A stretch of 6,844 nucleotides of DNA from Ectopseudomonas composti (GCA_946886245.1 CAMPIF010000235.1:1-6844), one strand, 5' to 3'. Counted from the stretch's first letter, positions 1 to 5,783 are shown. Program-made: numbers and translations. Notes: generated by a model not told the origin, from the sequence alone.

Positions 1-1
1 C

Positions 2-1186
2 CTCGAAGTGATCTTCGAAGCCATGCCGGAAAGCCGCCAGAGCGTGCTGTTCTCCGCCACGCTGCCGCACTCGATTCGCGCCATTGCCGAGAAGCACCTG
101 CGTGAGCCGCAACACATCAAGATCGCTGCCAAGACTCAGACCGTCTCGCGCATCGAGCAGGCGCATCTGATGATCCACGCCGACCAGAAGACCAACGCCG
201 TGTTGCGTCTGCTGGAAGTCGAGGATTTCGACGCACTGATCGCCTTCGTGCGCACCAAACAAGCCACCCTGGATCTGGCCAGCGCCCTGGAAGCCAAAGG
301 CTACAAGGCCGCTGCGCTGAACGGCGACATCGCCCAGAACCAGCGTGAGCGCGTGATCGAATCGCTCAAGGATGGCCGCCTGGACATCGTCGTGGCGACC
401 GACGTGGCTGCTCGTGGTATTGACGTACCGCGCATCACCCACGTATTCAACGTCGACATGCCGTACGACCCGGAATCCTACGTACACCGTATCGGCCGTA
501 CCGGCCGTGCCGGTCGCGATGGCCGCGCGCTGCTGCTGGTGACGCCGCGTGAGCGGCGCATGCTGCAGGTGATCGAGCGCGTCACCGGGCAGAAGGTCGG
601 TGAGGTCAAACTGCCGAACGCCCAGCAGGTTCTCGATGCCCGCATCAAGAAGCTGACCAACAGCCTGGCGCCGCTGGTGGCCGATGCCGAAGCCAGTCAT
701 GGCGATCTGCTCGACCGCCTGACCGCCGATATCGGCTGCAGTCCGCGTGCCCTGGCGGCTGCGCTGCTGAAAAAGGCCACCAATGGCCAGGCCCTGGATC
801 TGGCCACTGTCGAGCGCGAGCAGCCGCTGGTGCCGGGCGCTGGCGGTGCTCCGCGTGAGCGTCGTGAGCGTGACGGCGAGCGTGCCGAGCGTGGCGGTGA
901 GCGCGGCGAATACCGCGAGCGCCGTGCGCCGGTACCGCTGACCGAAGGTCGCGTGCGCTGCCGCACTGCGCTGGGGACTCGCGATGGTGTGGCCGCGAAG
1001 AACCTGCTCGGCGCCATCCTCAACGAGGGCGGCCTGGCTCGCGAAGCCATCGGTCGTATCCAGATCCGCGAAACCTTCAGCCTGGTCGAACTGCCGGAAG
1101 ACGGCCTGGACCGTCTGCTGGGCAAGCTGAAAGACACCCGCGTGGCCGGCAAGGCACTGAAGCTGCGTCGCTACCGCGAGGATTGA
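2..1186 (+). CDS. deaD: DEAD-box ATP-dependent RNA helicase, DeaD/CsdA type (5' end missing)
   Basis: This is the C-terminal 394 residues of a cytoplasmic DEAD-box helicase that unwinds short RNA duplexes using ATP; the CsdA/DeaD group acts in ribosome assembly and cold adaptation (family knowledge). The frame is open from base 2; the GTG at 8 is an internal codon, not a start. Counting from that codon, I see motif III (SAT, residues 16-18), motif IV (ALIAFVRTK, 76-84), motif V (VVATDVAARGIDV, 128-140) and motif VI (HRIGRTGR, 160-167). An Arg/Glu/Gly-rich linker (about 276-306) leads to a C-terminal DbpA-like RNA-binding domain (about 313-388, beginning GRVRCRTALG). That linker plus domain favours DeaD/CsdA over RhlB, RhlE or SrmB. 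The Walker A and DEAD motifs lie upstream of the window. The gene ends before a strong hairpin terminator. No frameshift is seen. Confidence 0.93.
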   Translation, partial: LEVIFEAMPESRQSVLFSATLPHSIRAIAEKHLREPQHIKIAAKTQTVSRIEQAHLMIHADQKTNAVLRLLEVEDFDALIAFVRTKQATLDLASALEAKGYKAAALNGDIAQNQRERVIESLKDGRLDIVVATDVAARGIDVPRITHVFNVDMPYDPESYVHRIGRTGRAGRDGRALLLVTPRERRMLQVIERVTGQKVGEVKLPNAQQVLDARIKKLTNSLAPLVADAEASHGDLLDRLTADIGCSPRALAAALLKKATNGQALDLATVEREQPLVPGAGGAPRERRERDGERAERGGERGEYRERRAPVPLTEGRVRCRTALGTRDGVAAKNLLGAILNEGGLAREAIGRIQIRETFSLVELPEDGLDRLLGKLKDTRVAGKALKLRRYRED

Positions 1187-1220
1187 TCCGCCGGGCTGAT
1201 GGCTAATGGCAGGATCAACG

Positions 1221-1257
1221 AAACGCCGCGCCCCTTGTAAGGGCGCGGCGTTTTTGT
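1221..1257 (+). terminator. Rho-independent terminator after deaD, probably bidirectional
   Basis: A perfect 13-bp stem (1221-1233 with 1241-1253, AAACGCCGCGCCC and its complement) has a 7-base loop and is followed by a T-rich tail on the plus strand. It lies 35 bases after the deaD stop and 16 bases beyond the stop of the convergent minus-strand gene. On the minus strand the stem is followed by TTTCGTTG, a poorer tail, so it probably stops both transcripts but favours the plus direction. Confidence 0.9.
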
Positions 1258-1272
1258 TTATGCGCTACCTAC

Positions 1273-1674
1273 TCAGCGGGTTTCGCTGAGATTGGCCTTG
1301 GGCGCCAGGCGGTCGAACACTTCGGGGGTCAACGCTGCTTCACCCGCTTCGTCGAGCACATCGCGTGGACGCTCACTGCCGGGGATGCTGCTGTCGAGCA
1401 TGCTCAGCAGCTGCGCGCCGCGTGCGGTGAGCACGAAATTTTCGCCGTTGCCGCCTTCGTCTTCCGGGCGTGGTTCGATAAAGCCGTTTTGCAGCAGGCG
1501 CGCTTCGTAGCGAGTGGCCTCGGCGCGTAGATGATCGAGATCGTCCACGGGGGCTCCGGCGTTTTCCTGTTCCGCTGCTAGGTCTTCGGCATAGCGACGT
1601 GGGGCGAACGGCTTGCCGGCGGAGTTCTGCGCCTCGTGCAACAGGCGCTCGATCAGGTCCCAGTCATGCTTCAT
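1273..1674 (-). CDS. DUF2513-like protein, putative winged-helix regulator
   Basis: This is an acidic 133-residue soluble protein with no signal peptide or membrane segment. The N-terminus MKHDWDLIERLLHEAQN and the later pattern of a helical segment (DHLRAEATRYEARLLQNGFIEP), an acidic Gly/Asn loop and FVLTARGAQLLSML resemble DUF2513 proteins. In that family a 'new gene product / LT.. G..LL' layout suggests a winged helix-turn-helix; members are often labelled transcriptional regulators without experimental proof. The last 40 residues (after SSIPGSERPRDVLDEAGE) look like an extension not expected in the core domain. The ATG at 1674 is preceded, after 6 bases, by AGGGAGAG (1681-1688), which fixes the start. 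The gene stands alone between two terminators, so it is probably monocistronic. A 15-base inverted repeat 29 bases upstream could be its operator. The family assignment rests on recalled motifs, and the regulatory role is inference. Confidence 0.75.
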   Translation of the reverse strand: MKHDWDLIERLLHEAQNSAGKPFAPRRYAEDLAAEQENAGAPVDDLDHLRAEATRYEARLLQNGFIEPRPEDEGGNGENFVLTARGAQLLSMLDSSIPGSERPRDVLDEAGEAALTPEVFDRLAPKANLSETR

Positions 1675-1702
1675 GGCTGTCTCTCCCTATGCAATGGGCT
1701 TA

Positions 1703-1717
1703 TGAAGTCCGACTTCA
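1703..1717. repeat. 15-base inverted repeat upstream of the DUF2513-like gene
   Basis: Perfect 7-base arms TGAAGTC and GACTTCA (1703-1709 and 1711-1717) flank one central base. The repeat lies 29 to 43 bases before the ATG at 1674, where a promoter or operator would be expected. The compact spacing fits a dimeric protein site better than an RNA hairpin, because a one-base loop cannot form. I could not find a convincing -35/-10 pair around it. Confidence 0.45.
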
Positions 1718-1766
1718 GCAACGCACTACGGTTCGACCTGAATTCCGCGAGCGGGGCACACAAAGC

Positions 1767-1795
1767 AAAACGCCCCGAACCAGTCGGGGCGTTTT
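1767..1795 (-). terminator. Rho-independent terminator of the cysI-DUF934 operon
   Basis: A perfect 12-bp stem (1767-1778 with 1784-1795, AAAACGCCCCGA and its complement) closes on a 5-base loop. On the minus strand it starts 20 bases beyond the DUF934 stop and ends in TTTTGCTTTG, a suitable U-rich tail. On the plus strand it is followed by TTTTGGGG and no plus-strand gene ends there, so I assign it to the minus strand. Confidence 0.88.
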
Positions 1796-1815
1796 GGGGG
1801 GTTCAGCTGCCGTGA

Positions 1816-2313
1816 TCAGGCGCGACGACGGAACAGCGGTTGCGGCTGATCGGCCGAAGCCTGGTAAACCTCGCTGTAGTCCTCGAAGGCTTTCAGCGCA
1901 TCGTACGGGTCCTTGTCCGCGCGCACGGCGAAGGCATCGAAACCGACACGCTTGAGGGCGAACAGCTGGTCGCGCAGCACGTCGCCGATGGCGCGAACTT
2001 CGCCCTTGTAGCCGTAGCGGGTGCGCAGCAGGTAGGCGGTGGAGGAGTGGCGGCCATCGGTGAAGGCCGGGAACTCCAGGGCGATGACCTGGAAATGCGC
2101 CAGGTCATCGGCGATCTCCTCGATCTCGTCACCGGCTTCCAGCCATACGCCGAGGCCACCGTCACGGGCCTTGAGGGCGTGCGCATGCTCGCGCCACAGG
2201 GCCAGCGGGACGATGATGTCGTCGCAGTTGGGGATGACGTCCAGGGTCACGTCCTTGGCCAGCAGGTGCCAGGTCTCGTCGACCACCTGACCGTTCTTAA
2301 TGATTCGCTGCAT
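1816..2313 (-). CDS. DUF934 family protein, sulfite-reduction accessory
   Basis: This is a 165-residue soluble protein of the DUF934 family. Its central signature is FTDGRHSSTAYLLRTR (about residues 85-100), followed by GEVRAIGDVLRDQLFALKRVGFDAF (about 105-129), which matches the family's conserved core of Gly-Arg, small residues, Leu-Leu-Arg, Gly-Asp-Val and Gly-Phe-Asp. The family is found next to cysI or cysH and is often annotated as a probable oxidoreductase in sulfite reduction, but the biochemical role is unknown. The only cysteine, in IPNCDDI (near residue 30), leaves no room for an Fe-S cluster of its own. Its ATG lies inside the end of cysI: the two genes overlap by 17 bases in different frames, which implies translational coupling. 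It is the last gene before the terminator at 1767-1795. It could be an electron-transfer or assembly partner of CysI; that is inference. Confidence 0.88.
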   Translation of the reverse strand: MQRIIKNGQVVDETWHLLAKDVTLDVIPNCDDIIVPLALWREHAHALKARDGGLGVWLEAGDEIEEIADDLAHFQVIALEFPAFTDGRHSSTAYLLRTRYGYKGEVRAIGDVLRDQLFALKRVGFDAFAVRADKDPYDALKAFEDYSEVYQASADQPQPLFRRRA

Positions 2314-3955
2314 AGACGCGCTCCTTGAACGGGTCGATACCGACGCGGCGGTAGGTATCGAGGAAGCTTTCTTCTTCGGTGCGTTGCTCGACGTAGACCT
2401 TGATGATCTTGTCGATCACATCGGCCATGTCCGCTTCGGCGAAGGATGGGCCGAGGATCTGCGCCAGGCTGGCGTCACGGCCGGCGCTGCCGCCGAGCGA
2501 TACCTGATAGAACTCCTGGCCTTTCTTGTCGACGCCGAGAATGCCGATATGGCCGACGTGGTGGTGACCACAGGCGTTCATGCAGCCGGAGATGTTCAGG
2601 TCGATATTGCCGATGTCGAACAGGTAGTCGAGATCGTCGAAGCGGCGCTGAATGGCTTCGGCAATGGGGATCGACTTGGCGTTGGCCAGCGAGCAGAAAT
2701 CGCCGCCCGGGCAGCAGATGATGTCGGTCAGCAGGCCGACGTTCGGCGTGGCGAAACCTTGCTCGCGCAGCTCGCCCCACAGGGCCAGCAACTGACGCTG
2801 CTCGACGTCGGCGAGGATGATGTTCTGGTTATGGCTGTTGCGCACTTCGCCGAAGCTGTAGCGATCGGCCAGGTCGGCAATGGCATCCAGTTGCTTGTCG
2901 GTGACATCGCCGGGAGCGGTCCCGGTCGGTTTCAGCGACAGGGTCACGGCTACATAGCCGGGGCGCTTGTGGGCGAAGGTGTTGCGCTGGCGCCAGCGGG
3001 CGAAGCCGGGATGTTCGGCATCCAGCTGCGCCAGTTCGGCGTCCTGATCCGGCAATTGCCGATAAGCCGGGTCGACGAAATGTGCGGCGACGCGTTGTAC
3101 TTCGGCTTCGGTCAGGGTGGTCGGGCCGTCTTTCAGGTGCGACCACTCGGCGTTGACGCGCTCAGCGAACACTTCGGCGGTCAGCGCCTTGACCAGAATC
3201 TTGATCCGCGCCTTGAACTTGTTATCGCGGCGGCCATAACGGTTGTACACCCGCAGGATGGCGTCGAGGTAACTGAGCAGGTGCTGCCAAGGCAGGAATT
3301 CGTTGATAAAGCTGCCAACCACCGGGGTACGGCCCAGGCCGCCGCCGACGGAAACGCGGAAGCCCAGCTCGCCGGCTTCGTTCTTCACCGCTTCCAGGCC
3401 GATGTCATGCACTTCGATGGCGGCACGGTCGCTCACGGCACCGTTGACGGCGATCTTGAACTTGCGCGGCAGGTGCGAAAATTCGGGGTGGAAGGTCGAC
3501 CACTGACGGATGATTTCGCACCAGGGGCGCGGATCGACGATCTCGTCCTTGGCCACGCCGGCAAACTGGTCGGTGGTGGTGTTGCGGATGCAGTTGCCGC
3601 TGGTCTGGATGGCGTGCATCTGCACGGTGGCCAGCTCGGCAAGAATCTCCGGCACGTCTTCGAGCTCCGGCCAGTTGTACTGGACGTTCTGCCGGGTGCT
3701 GATATGGGCATAACCCTTGTCGTAGTCGCGGGCGATGCGCGCGAGTACGCGAACCTGGGCGGACGACAGCAGGCCGTAAGGCACGGCGACGCGCAGCATG
3801 GGCGCGAAACGCTGGATATACAGACCGTTCTGCAGGCGCAGCGGACGGAATTCCTCGCCGCTCAGCTCTCCGGCGAGGTAGCGGCGGGTTTGATCGCGGA
3901 ACTGCTTGACGCGATCCTCGACGATCTGTTGATCGTACTGGTCATATACGTACAT
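2297..3955 (-). CDS. cysI: Sulfite reductase hemoprotein, assimilatory (CysI)
   Basis: CysI reduces sulfite to sulfide with six electrons at a siroheme coupled to a 4Fe-4S cluster, in the cytoplasm, supplying sulfide for cysteine synthesis. I chose the ATG at 3955 (552 residues, MYVYDQYDQQ...) because AGGAC at 3961-3965 lies 6 bases before it and this family starts with MYVY; an earlier in-frame ATG at 3988 would add 11 residues. In 552-residue numbering the cluster/siroheme cysteines are C415 and C421 (CPGGDFC) and C458 and C462 (CMNAC). The anion-binding basic residues known from E. coli SiR align with R88 (STRQN), R124 (NCIRN), and K165 and K167 (LPRKFK). Two ferredoxin-like/catalytic halves are evident, as in the nitrite/sulfite reductase family. 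No flavoprotein subunit (cysJ) is nearby, so the electron donor is unseen; it may be ferredoxin. The DUF934 gene follows with a 17-base overlap. Nitrite reductase is an alternative by homology, but the DUF934 neighbour favours sulfite. Confidence 0.95.
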   Translation of the reverse strand: MYVYDQYDQQIVEDRVKQFRDQTRRYLAGELSGEEFRPLRLQNGLYIQRFAPMLRVAVPYGLLSSAQVRVLARIARDYDKGYAHISTRQNVQYNWPELEDVPEILAELATVQMHAIQTSGNCIRNTTTDQFAGVAKDEIVDPRPWCEIIRQWSTFHPEFSHLPRKFKIAVNGAVSDRAAIEVHDIGLEAVKNEAGELGFRVSVGGGLGRTPVVGSFINEFLPWQHLLSYLDAILRVYNRYGRRDNKFKARIKILVKALTAEVFAERVNAEWSHLKDGPTTLTEAEVQRVAAHFVDPAYRQLPDQDAELAQLDAEHPGFARWRQRNTFAHKRPGYVAVTLSLKPTGTAPGDVTDKQLDAIADLADRYSFGEVRNSHNQNIILADVEQRQLLALWGELREQGFATPNVGLLTDIICCPGGDFCSLANAKSIPIAEAIQRRFDDLDYLFDIGNIDLNISGCMNACGHHHVGHIGILGVDKKGQEFYQVSLGGSAGRDASLAQILGPSFAEADMADVIDKIIKVYVEQRTEEESFLDTYRRVGIDPFKERVYAANH

Positions 3956-3960
3956 GAAGG

Positions 3961-3965
3961 GTCCT
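3961..3965 (-). promoter_or_regulatory. Ribosome binding site that decides the cysI start
   Basis: On the minus strand AGGAC is followed by 5 bases and then the ATG at 3955 (6 bases counted from AGGA). This spacing supports the shorter, 552-residue CysI rather than the in-frame ATG 33 bases further upstream. Confidence 0.65.
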
Positions 3966-4040
3966 GTTTTCAGGCTGCTTACTGCCAATCAGCGCGCACG
4001 GCCGCGCACTCCCCGAGGAGCCGGGGCACGATACCAGCTC

Positions 4041-4123
4041 AGGTTTATGCGTAAAAGTGATGTTTGAATATATAAACCTAGGTTTAAGGAATAAGACTGC
4101 TCTGGAACATAACCATAGGGTTT
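4041..4123. promoter_or_regulatory. Divergent control region with palindrome, probable activator-dependent cysI promoter
   Basis: This A/T-rich block sits in the 235 bases between cysI (minus) and the 37-residue gene (plus), in an otherwise GC-rich window. It holds a perfect 14-bp palindrome TAAACCTAGGTTTA (4073-4086). The half-site AGGTTTA also occurs at 4041-4047, and a variant AGGGTTT at 4117-4123, so same-orientation copies are 39 and 37 bases apart. On the minus strand a good -10, TATATT (4072-4067), has only a poor -35 (CTTATT, 4095-4090) overlapping the far side of the palindrome. That arrangement fits a promoter needing an activator. CysB, the LysR-type regulator of cysteine genes, is the natural candidate, but its sites are too degenerate to assign by eye. 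This promoter would give a leader of roughly 105 bases. Confidence 0.4.
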
Positions 4124-4190
4124 GAGCGATGGCCAAGGCTGGTCTTAACTGCAGTGTGCATCACCCAAAAGCACAAGAAGAGGGGGAACC

Positions 4191-4304
4191 ATGAGCGAAC
4201 ACACCGAAGTGGAAAATGCCGATAGCCGTATCGATGCTTGGGCGATCTTTTGCCTGATCCTGATTGCGGTAGGTACGGCGGTCTTCTGGGTCAGCGGTCA
4301 GTGA
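4191..4304 (+). CDS. 37-residue single-pass membrane protein
   Basis: This small gene encodes MSEHTEVENADSRIDAWAIF... ending WVSGQ. It has an acidic N-terminus of about 15 residues and one hydrophobic segment at about residues 16-34 (AWAIFCLILIAVGTAVFWV), so the predicted product is a tiny inner-membrane protein, probably with the acidic tail in the cytoplasm. A strong ribosome binding site, AGGGGG at 4181-4186, lies 4 bases before the ATG, and a terminator follows 5 bases after the stop, so it looks like a real independently expressed gene. It is divergent from cysI and shares its control region, but nothing in the protein points to sulfur metabolism. I do not recognise a named family. A role in stabilising a membrane complex is possible, as for other mini-proteins, but this is only analogy. 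Confidence 0.7.
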   Translation: MSEHTEVENADSRIDAWAIFCLILIAVGTAVFWVSGQ

Positions 4305-4309
4305 GAGCG

Positions 4310-4343
4310 AAGGCCGACACGCATTAGCGGTCGGCCTTTTGTC
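4310..4343 (+). terminator. Rho-independent terminator after the 37-residue gene
   Basis: A 9-bp stem AAGGCCGAC (4310-4318) pairs with 4330-4338. After one bulged A the stem continues as CGC/GCG (4320-4322 with 4327-4329) around the loop ATTA. The 3' arm runs into TTTTGTC. It starts 5 bases after the stop and should separate the small gene from the binding-protein gene downstream. Confidence 0.8.
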
Positions 4344-4353
4344 ATTTGCGCCC

Positions 4354-4359
4354 TATACT
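4354..4359 (+). promoter_or_regulatory. Possible -10 element for the binding-protein gene
   Basis: TATACT (4354-4359) matches the sigma-70 -10 consensus at five of six bases and lies 27 bases before the GTG start. The position where a -35 would fall is occupied by the 3' arm of the upstream terminator and shows no TTGACA-like sequence. This is therefore a weak or activated promoter, if it is one at all. Confidence 0.3.
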
Positions 4360-4386
4360 GCGCCCCGTCGATTGGGGAGGGGTGCC

Positions 4387-5448
4387 GTGATCCGGTGGGT
4401 GTTGGGCCTGTGGTTATTACTGTGCTGCGCATTGGCGTCAGCACAATCCCGTGCGCCGTCTGTGGTCTTCCTCAATCCCGGCTATTCCGACGAGCCGTTC
4501 TGGACCGATTACACCCGCTACATGCAGGACGCCGCAGGCGATCTCGGCATCGAGCTGAAAGTACTCTACGGTGAGCGTGATCCAGCGCGCATGCTAAGCA
4601 ACGCCCGGCAGGTGCTGGACGCTGAGCACCCTGATTACCTGATCTTCACCAACGAGCAGTTCCTGGGGCCTTCGCTTCTGCGCCTGTTCGAGGCCAGCGA
4701 GGTTGGTCTTTTCGCCTTGCACAGCACGCTCACCGACGAGCAGCAGGCGTTGATCGGTGGCAGTCGCGAGCGTCATCGCAACTGGCTCGGTAGTCTGGTG
4801 CCCAATGATGAAGAGGCGGGTTACCTGATGGGGCGCGAGCTGATCGCGCTCGCCAAGGGACAGCCGGCCGAGCTGCTGGCGTTTTCCGGGGTCAAGCAAA
4901 CGCCGTCATCGATCTTGCGTCTGGCCGGTTTGCAACGTGCGCTGAACGAGGCGCCGCATGTGCGTCTGGTGCAGGCAGTGCATGGCGAGTGGCAGGAGCA
5001 GCGCGCCTATGAGCAGGCGATGAGTCTGTTGCCGCGCTATCCGGATGTGAGCCTGGTCTGGTCCGCGAACGATGCAATGGCCTTTGGCGTGATGCGTGCA
5101 GCGGGCGAGCAGGGTAGAGAGCTGCGTTATGCCGCCCTGAACAACTCGGCTCGGGTGCTGCAGGCGCATATCGATGGACGCATCGATGTTCTGGCGAGCG
5201 GCCACTTCATTCTGGGTGCCTGTGCCCTGGTGATGCTCAGTGACCATGCCCGTGATCTGGATTTCATCGCGCGCGGTGGCCAGGACCAGGTGGCATCCCT
5301 GTTGCGCCTGGTCGACAGGGCGCAATCGCGGAAACTGCTGGCACGCCTTGGCCAGCCGGACATCGACATGGACTTTCGCCGGTTCAGCGCACTGGCGCAG
5401 CCCCAACAGCCGCGCTACGACTGCTCGATAGCATCCCTGCTGGACTGA
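4387..5448 (+). CDS. Orphan periplasmic binding protein, sugar-binding/LuxP-like type I fold
   Basis: This 353-residue protein is exported by a Sec signal peptide (IRWVLGLWLLLCCALASA, likely cleavage after ASA at residue 19). The CC pair does not make a proper lipobox, so a soluble periplasmic form is expected. The GTG at 4387 is chosen because GGAGG (4376-4380) lies 6 bases upstream and the signal peptide begins there; an in-frame TTG at 4339 would precede the ribosome site. The mature chain has type I periplasmic-binding features: a first strand VVFLNPGYSDEPFW, GYLMGRELI and a GxKQTPSS region in the middle, then WSANDAMAFGVMRAA, typical of the second lobe in sugar-binding proteins. Such proteins feed ABC importers or periplasmic sensor domains. 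No permease, ATPase, histidine kinase or GGDEF gene is beside it in the window, so the ligand and partner are unknown. Its stop directly abuts that of the convergent DUF2970 gene. Confidence 0.85.
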   Translation: MIRWVLGLWLLLCCALASAQSRAPSVVFLNPGYSDEPFWTDYTRYMQDAAGDLGIELKVLYGERDPARMLSNARQVLDAEHPDYLIFTNEQFLGPSLLRLFEASEVGLFALHSTLTDEQQALIGGSRERHRNWLGSLVPNDEEAGYLMGRELIALAKGQPAELLAFSGVKQTPSSILRLAGLQRALNEAPHVRLVQAVHGEWQEQRAYEQAMSLLPRYPDVSLVWSANDAMAFGVMRAAGEQGRELRYAALNNSARVLQAHIDGRIDVLASGHFILGACALVMLSDHARDLDFIARGGQDQVASLLRLVDRAQSRKLLARLGQPDIDMDFRRFSALAQPQQPRYDCSIASLLD

Positions 5449-5451
5449 TCA
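5446..5451. other. Abutting stop codons of convergent genes in a TGATCA palindrome
   Basis: The plus-strand TGA (5446-5448) and the minus-strand TGA (5449-5451) together make the palindrome TGATCA. The two convergent genes therefore have no intergenic space, and neither has a hairpin terminator outside the other's coding sequence that I can see. Their transcripts probably overlap at the 3' ends. Confidence 0.85.
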
Positions 5452-5676
5452 GCCAGTTGCAAGGTGCAGGATCAGCTTCACCGCCACCAGCAATACGATC
5501 ACGAACAGTGTGGTGAACAGCACGCCGAGCAGAATGAAATGGCTGGGTTTGCCGCGACTGAAGTCGCGGCTGCGGTTCTTCCCGCTCTGCACGCCGAGCG
5601 CTGCCGCCAGCACGCTCTGCAACATCTCGCGCAGGGTCAGCGGGCTCTGTTCGGGGTCTTTGTCCTGATTGCTCAT
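5449..5676 (-). CDS. DUF2970 small membrane protein
   Basis: This 75-residue protein fits the DUF2970 family, small proteobacterial inner-membrane proteins of unknown function. The N-terminal half has the family pattern LREMLQSVLAAALGVQS (about residues 15-31), a basic stretch KNRSRDFSRGKP (33-44), then one long hydrophobic helix, FILLGVLFTTLFVIVLLVAVKLIL (about 47-70). The positive charges before the helix suggest that the N-terminus stays in the cytoplasm. The ATG at 5676 has GAGG (5683-5686) 6 bases upstream. It is convergent with the binding-protein gene with no bases between the two stop codons, and divergent from the SnoaL-AraC regulator. No functional link to either is evident. Confidence 0.88.
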   Translation of the reverse strand: MSNQDKDPEQSPLTLREMLQSVLAAALGVQSGKNRSRDFSRGKPSHFILLGVLFTTLFVIVLLVAVKLILHLATG

Positions 5677-5757
5677 GATTGGCCTCTACGTCAGTCCTGC
5701 AAGCATAGTCTGCAGCCGCGAAGTCGCCACGAAGGGGCTAGGCTGGTGGCGGCGAAT

Positions 5758-5783
5758 CAGGCAATCTGCCTGGTCGCTGACCA
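5758..5783. repeat. Two abutting inverted repeats in the leader of the SnoaL-AraC gene
   Basis: CAGGCA-ATC-TGCCTG (5758-5772) and TGGTC-GCT-GACCA (5771-5783) are both perfect and each has a 3-base centre; they share two bases. They end 12 bases before the ATG at 5796, between the regulator and the divergent DUF2970 gene. They could be operators for a dimeric protein, such as the regulator itself, or alternative RNA hairpins over the ribosome entry site. The choice between these cannot be made from the sequence. Confidence 0.5.

Noticed and set aside
1675..1766. Sigma-70 promoter for the DUF2513-like gene
   Set aside because: I looked for a -35/-10 pair with 16-18 base spacing on the minus strand and found none that was convincing.
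2297..3955. Assimilatory nitrite reductase instead of sulfite reductase
   Set aside because: The two share a fold and motifs, but the overlapping DUF934 gene and the 552-residue length fit the Pseudomonas sulfite reductase.
3956..3988. An 11-residue N-terminal extension of CysI from the ATG at 3988
   Set aside because: The ATG at 3955 has a well-placed AGGAC and matches the usual family start; the extension has no recognisable conserved residues.
2300..4054. A 584-codon open frame on the plus strand opposite cysI
   Set aside because: It is the antisense of a strongly supported cysI with complete cluster motifs. Long antisense frames are common in GC-rich coding DNA, and its translation is low-complexity and resembles no family.
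4339..4386. A TTG start giving the binding protein 16 more residues
   Set aside because: It would overlap the terminator tail, include the ribosome binding site, and put an arginine-rich stretch before the signal peptide.
4387..4443. Lipoprotein signal in the binding protein because of the CC pair
   Set aside because: The bases before the cysteines encode Leu-Leu-Leu, which does not fit a lipobox (small residue before Cys); the ASA site fits ordinary signal peptidase cleavage.
5677..5757. Promoter for DUF2970 with TATGCT (minus strand, 5707-5702) as -10
   Set aside because: The -10 is fair, but the -35 (TGGCGA) is poor, so I did not list it as a feature.
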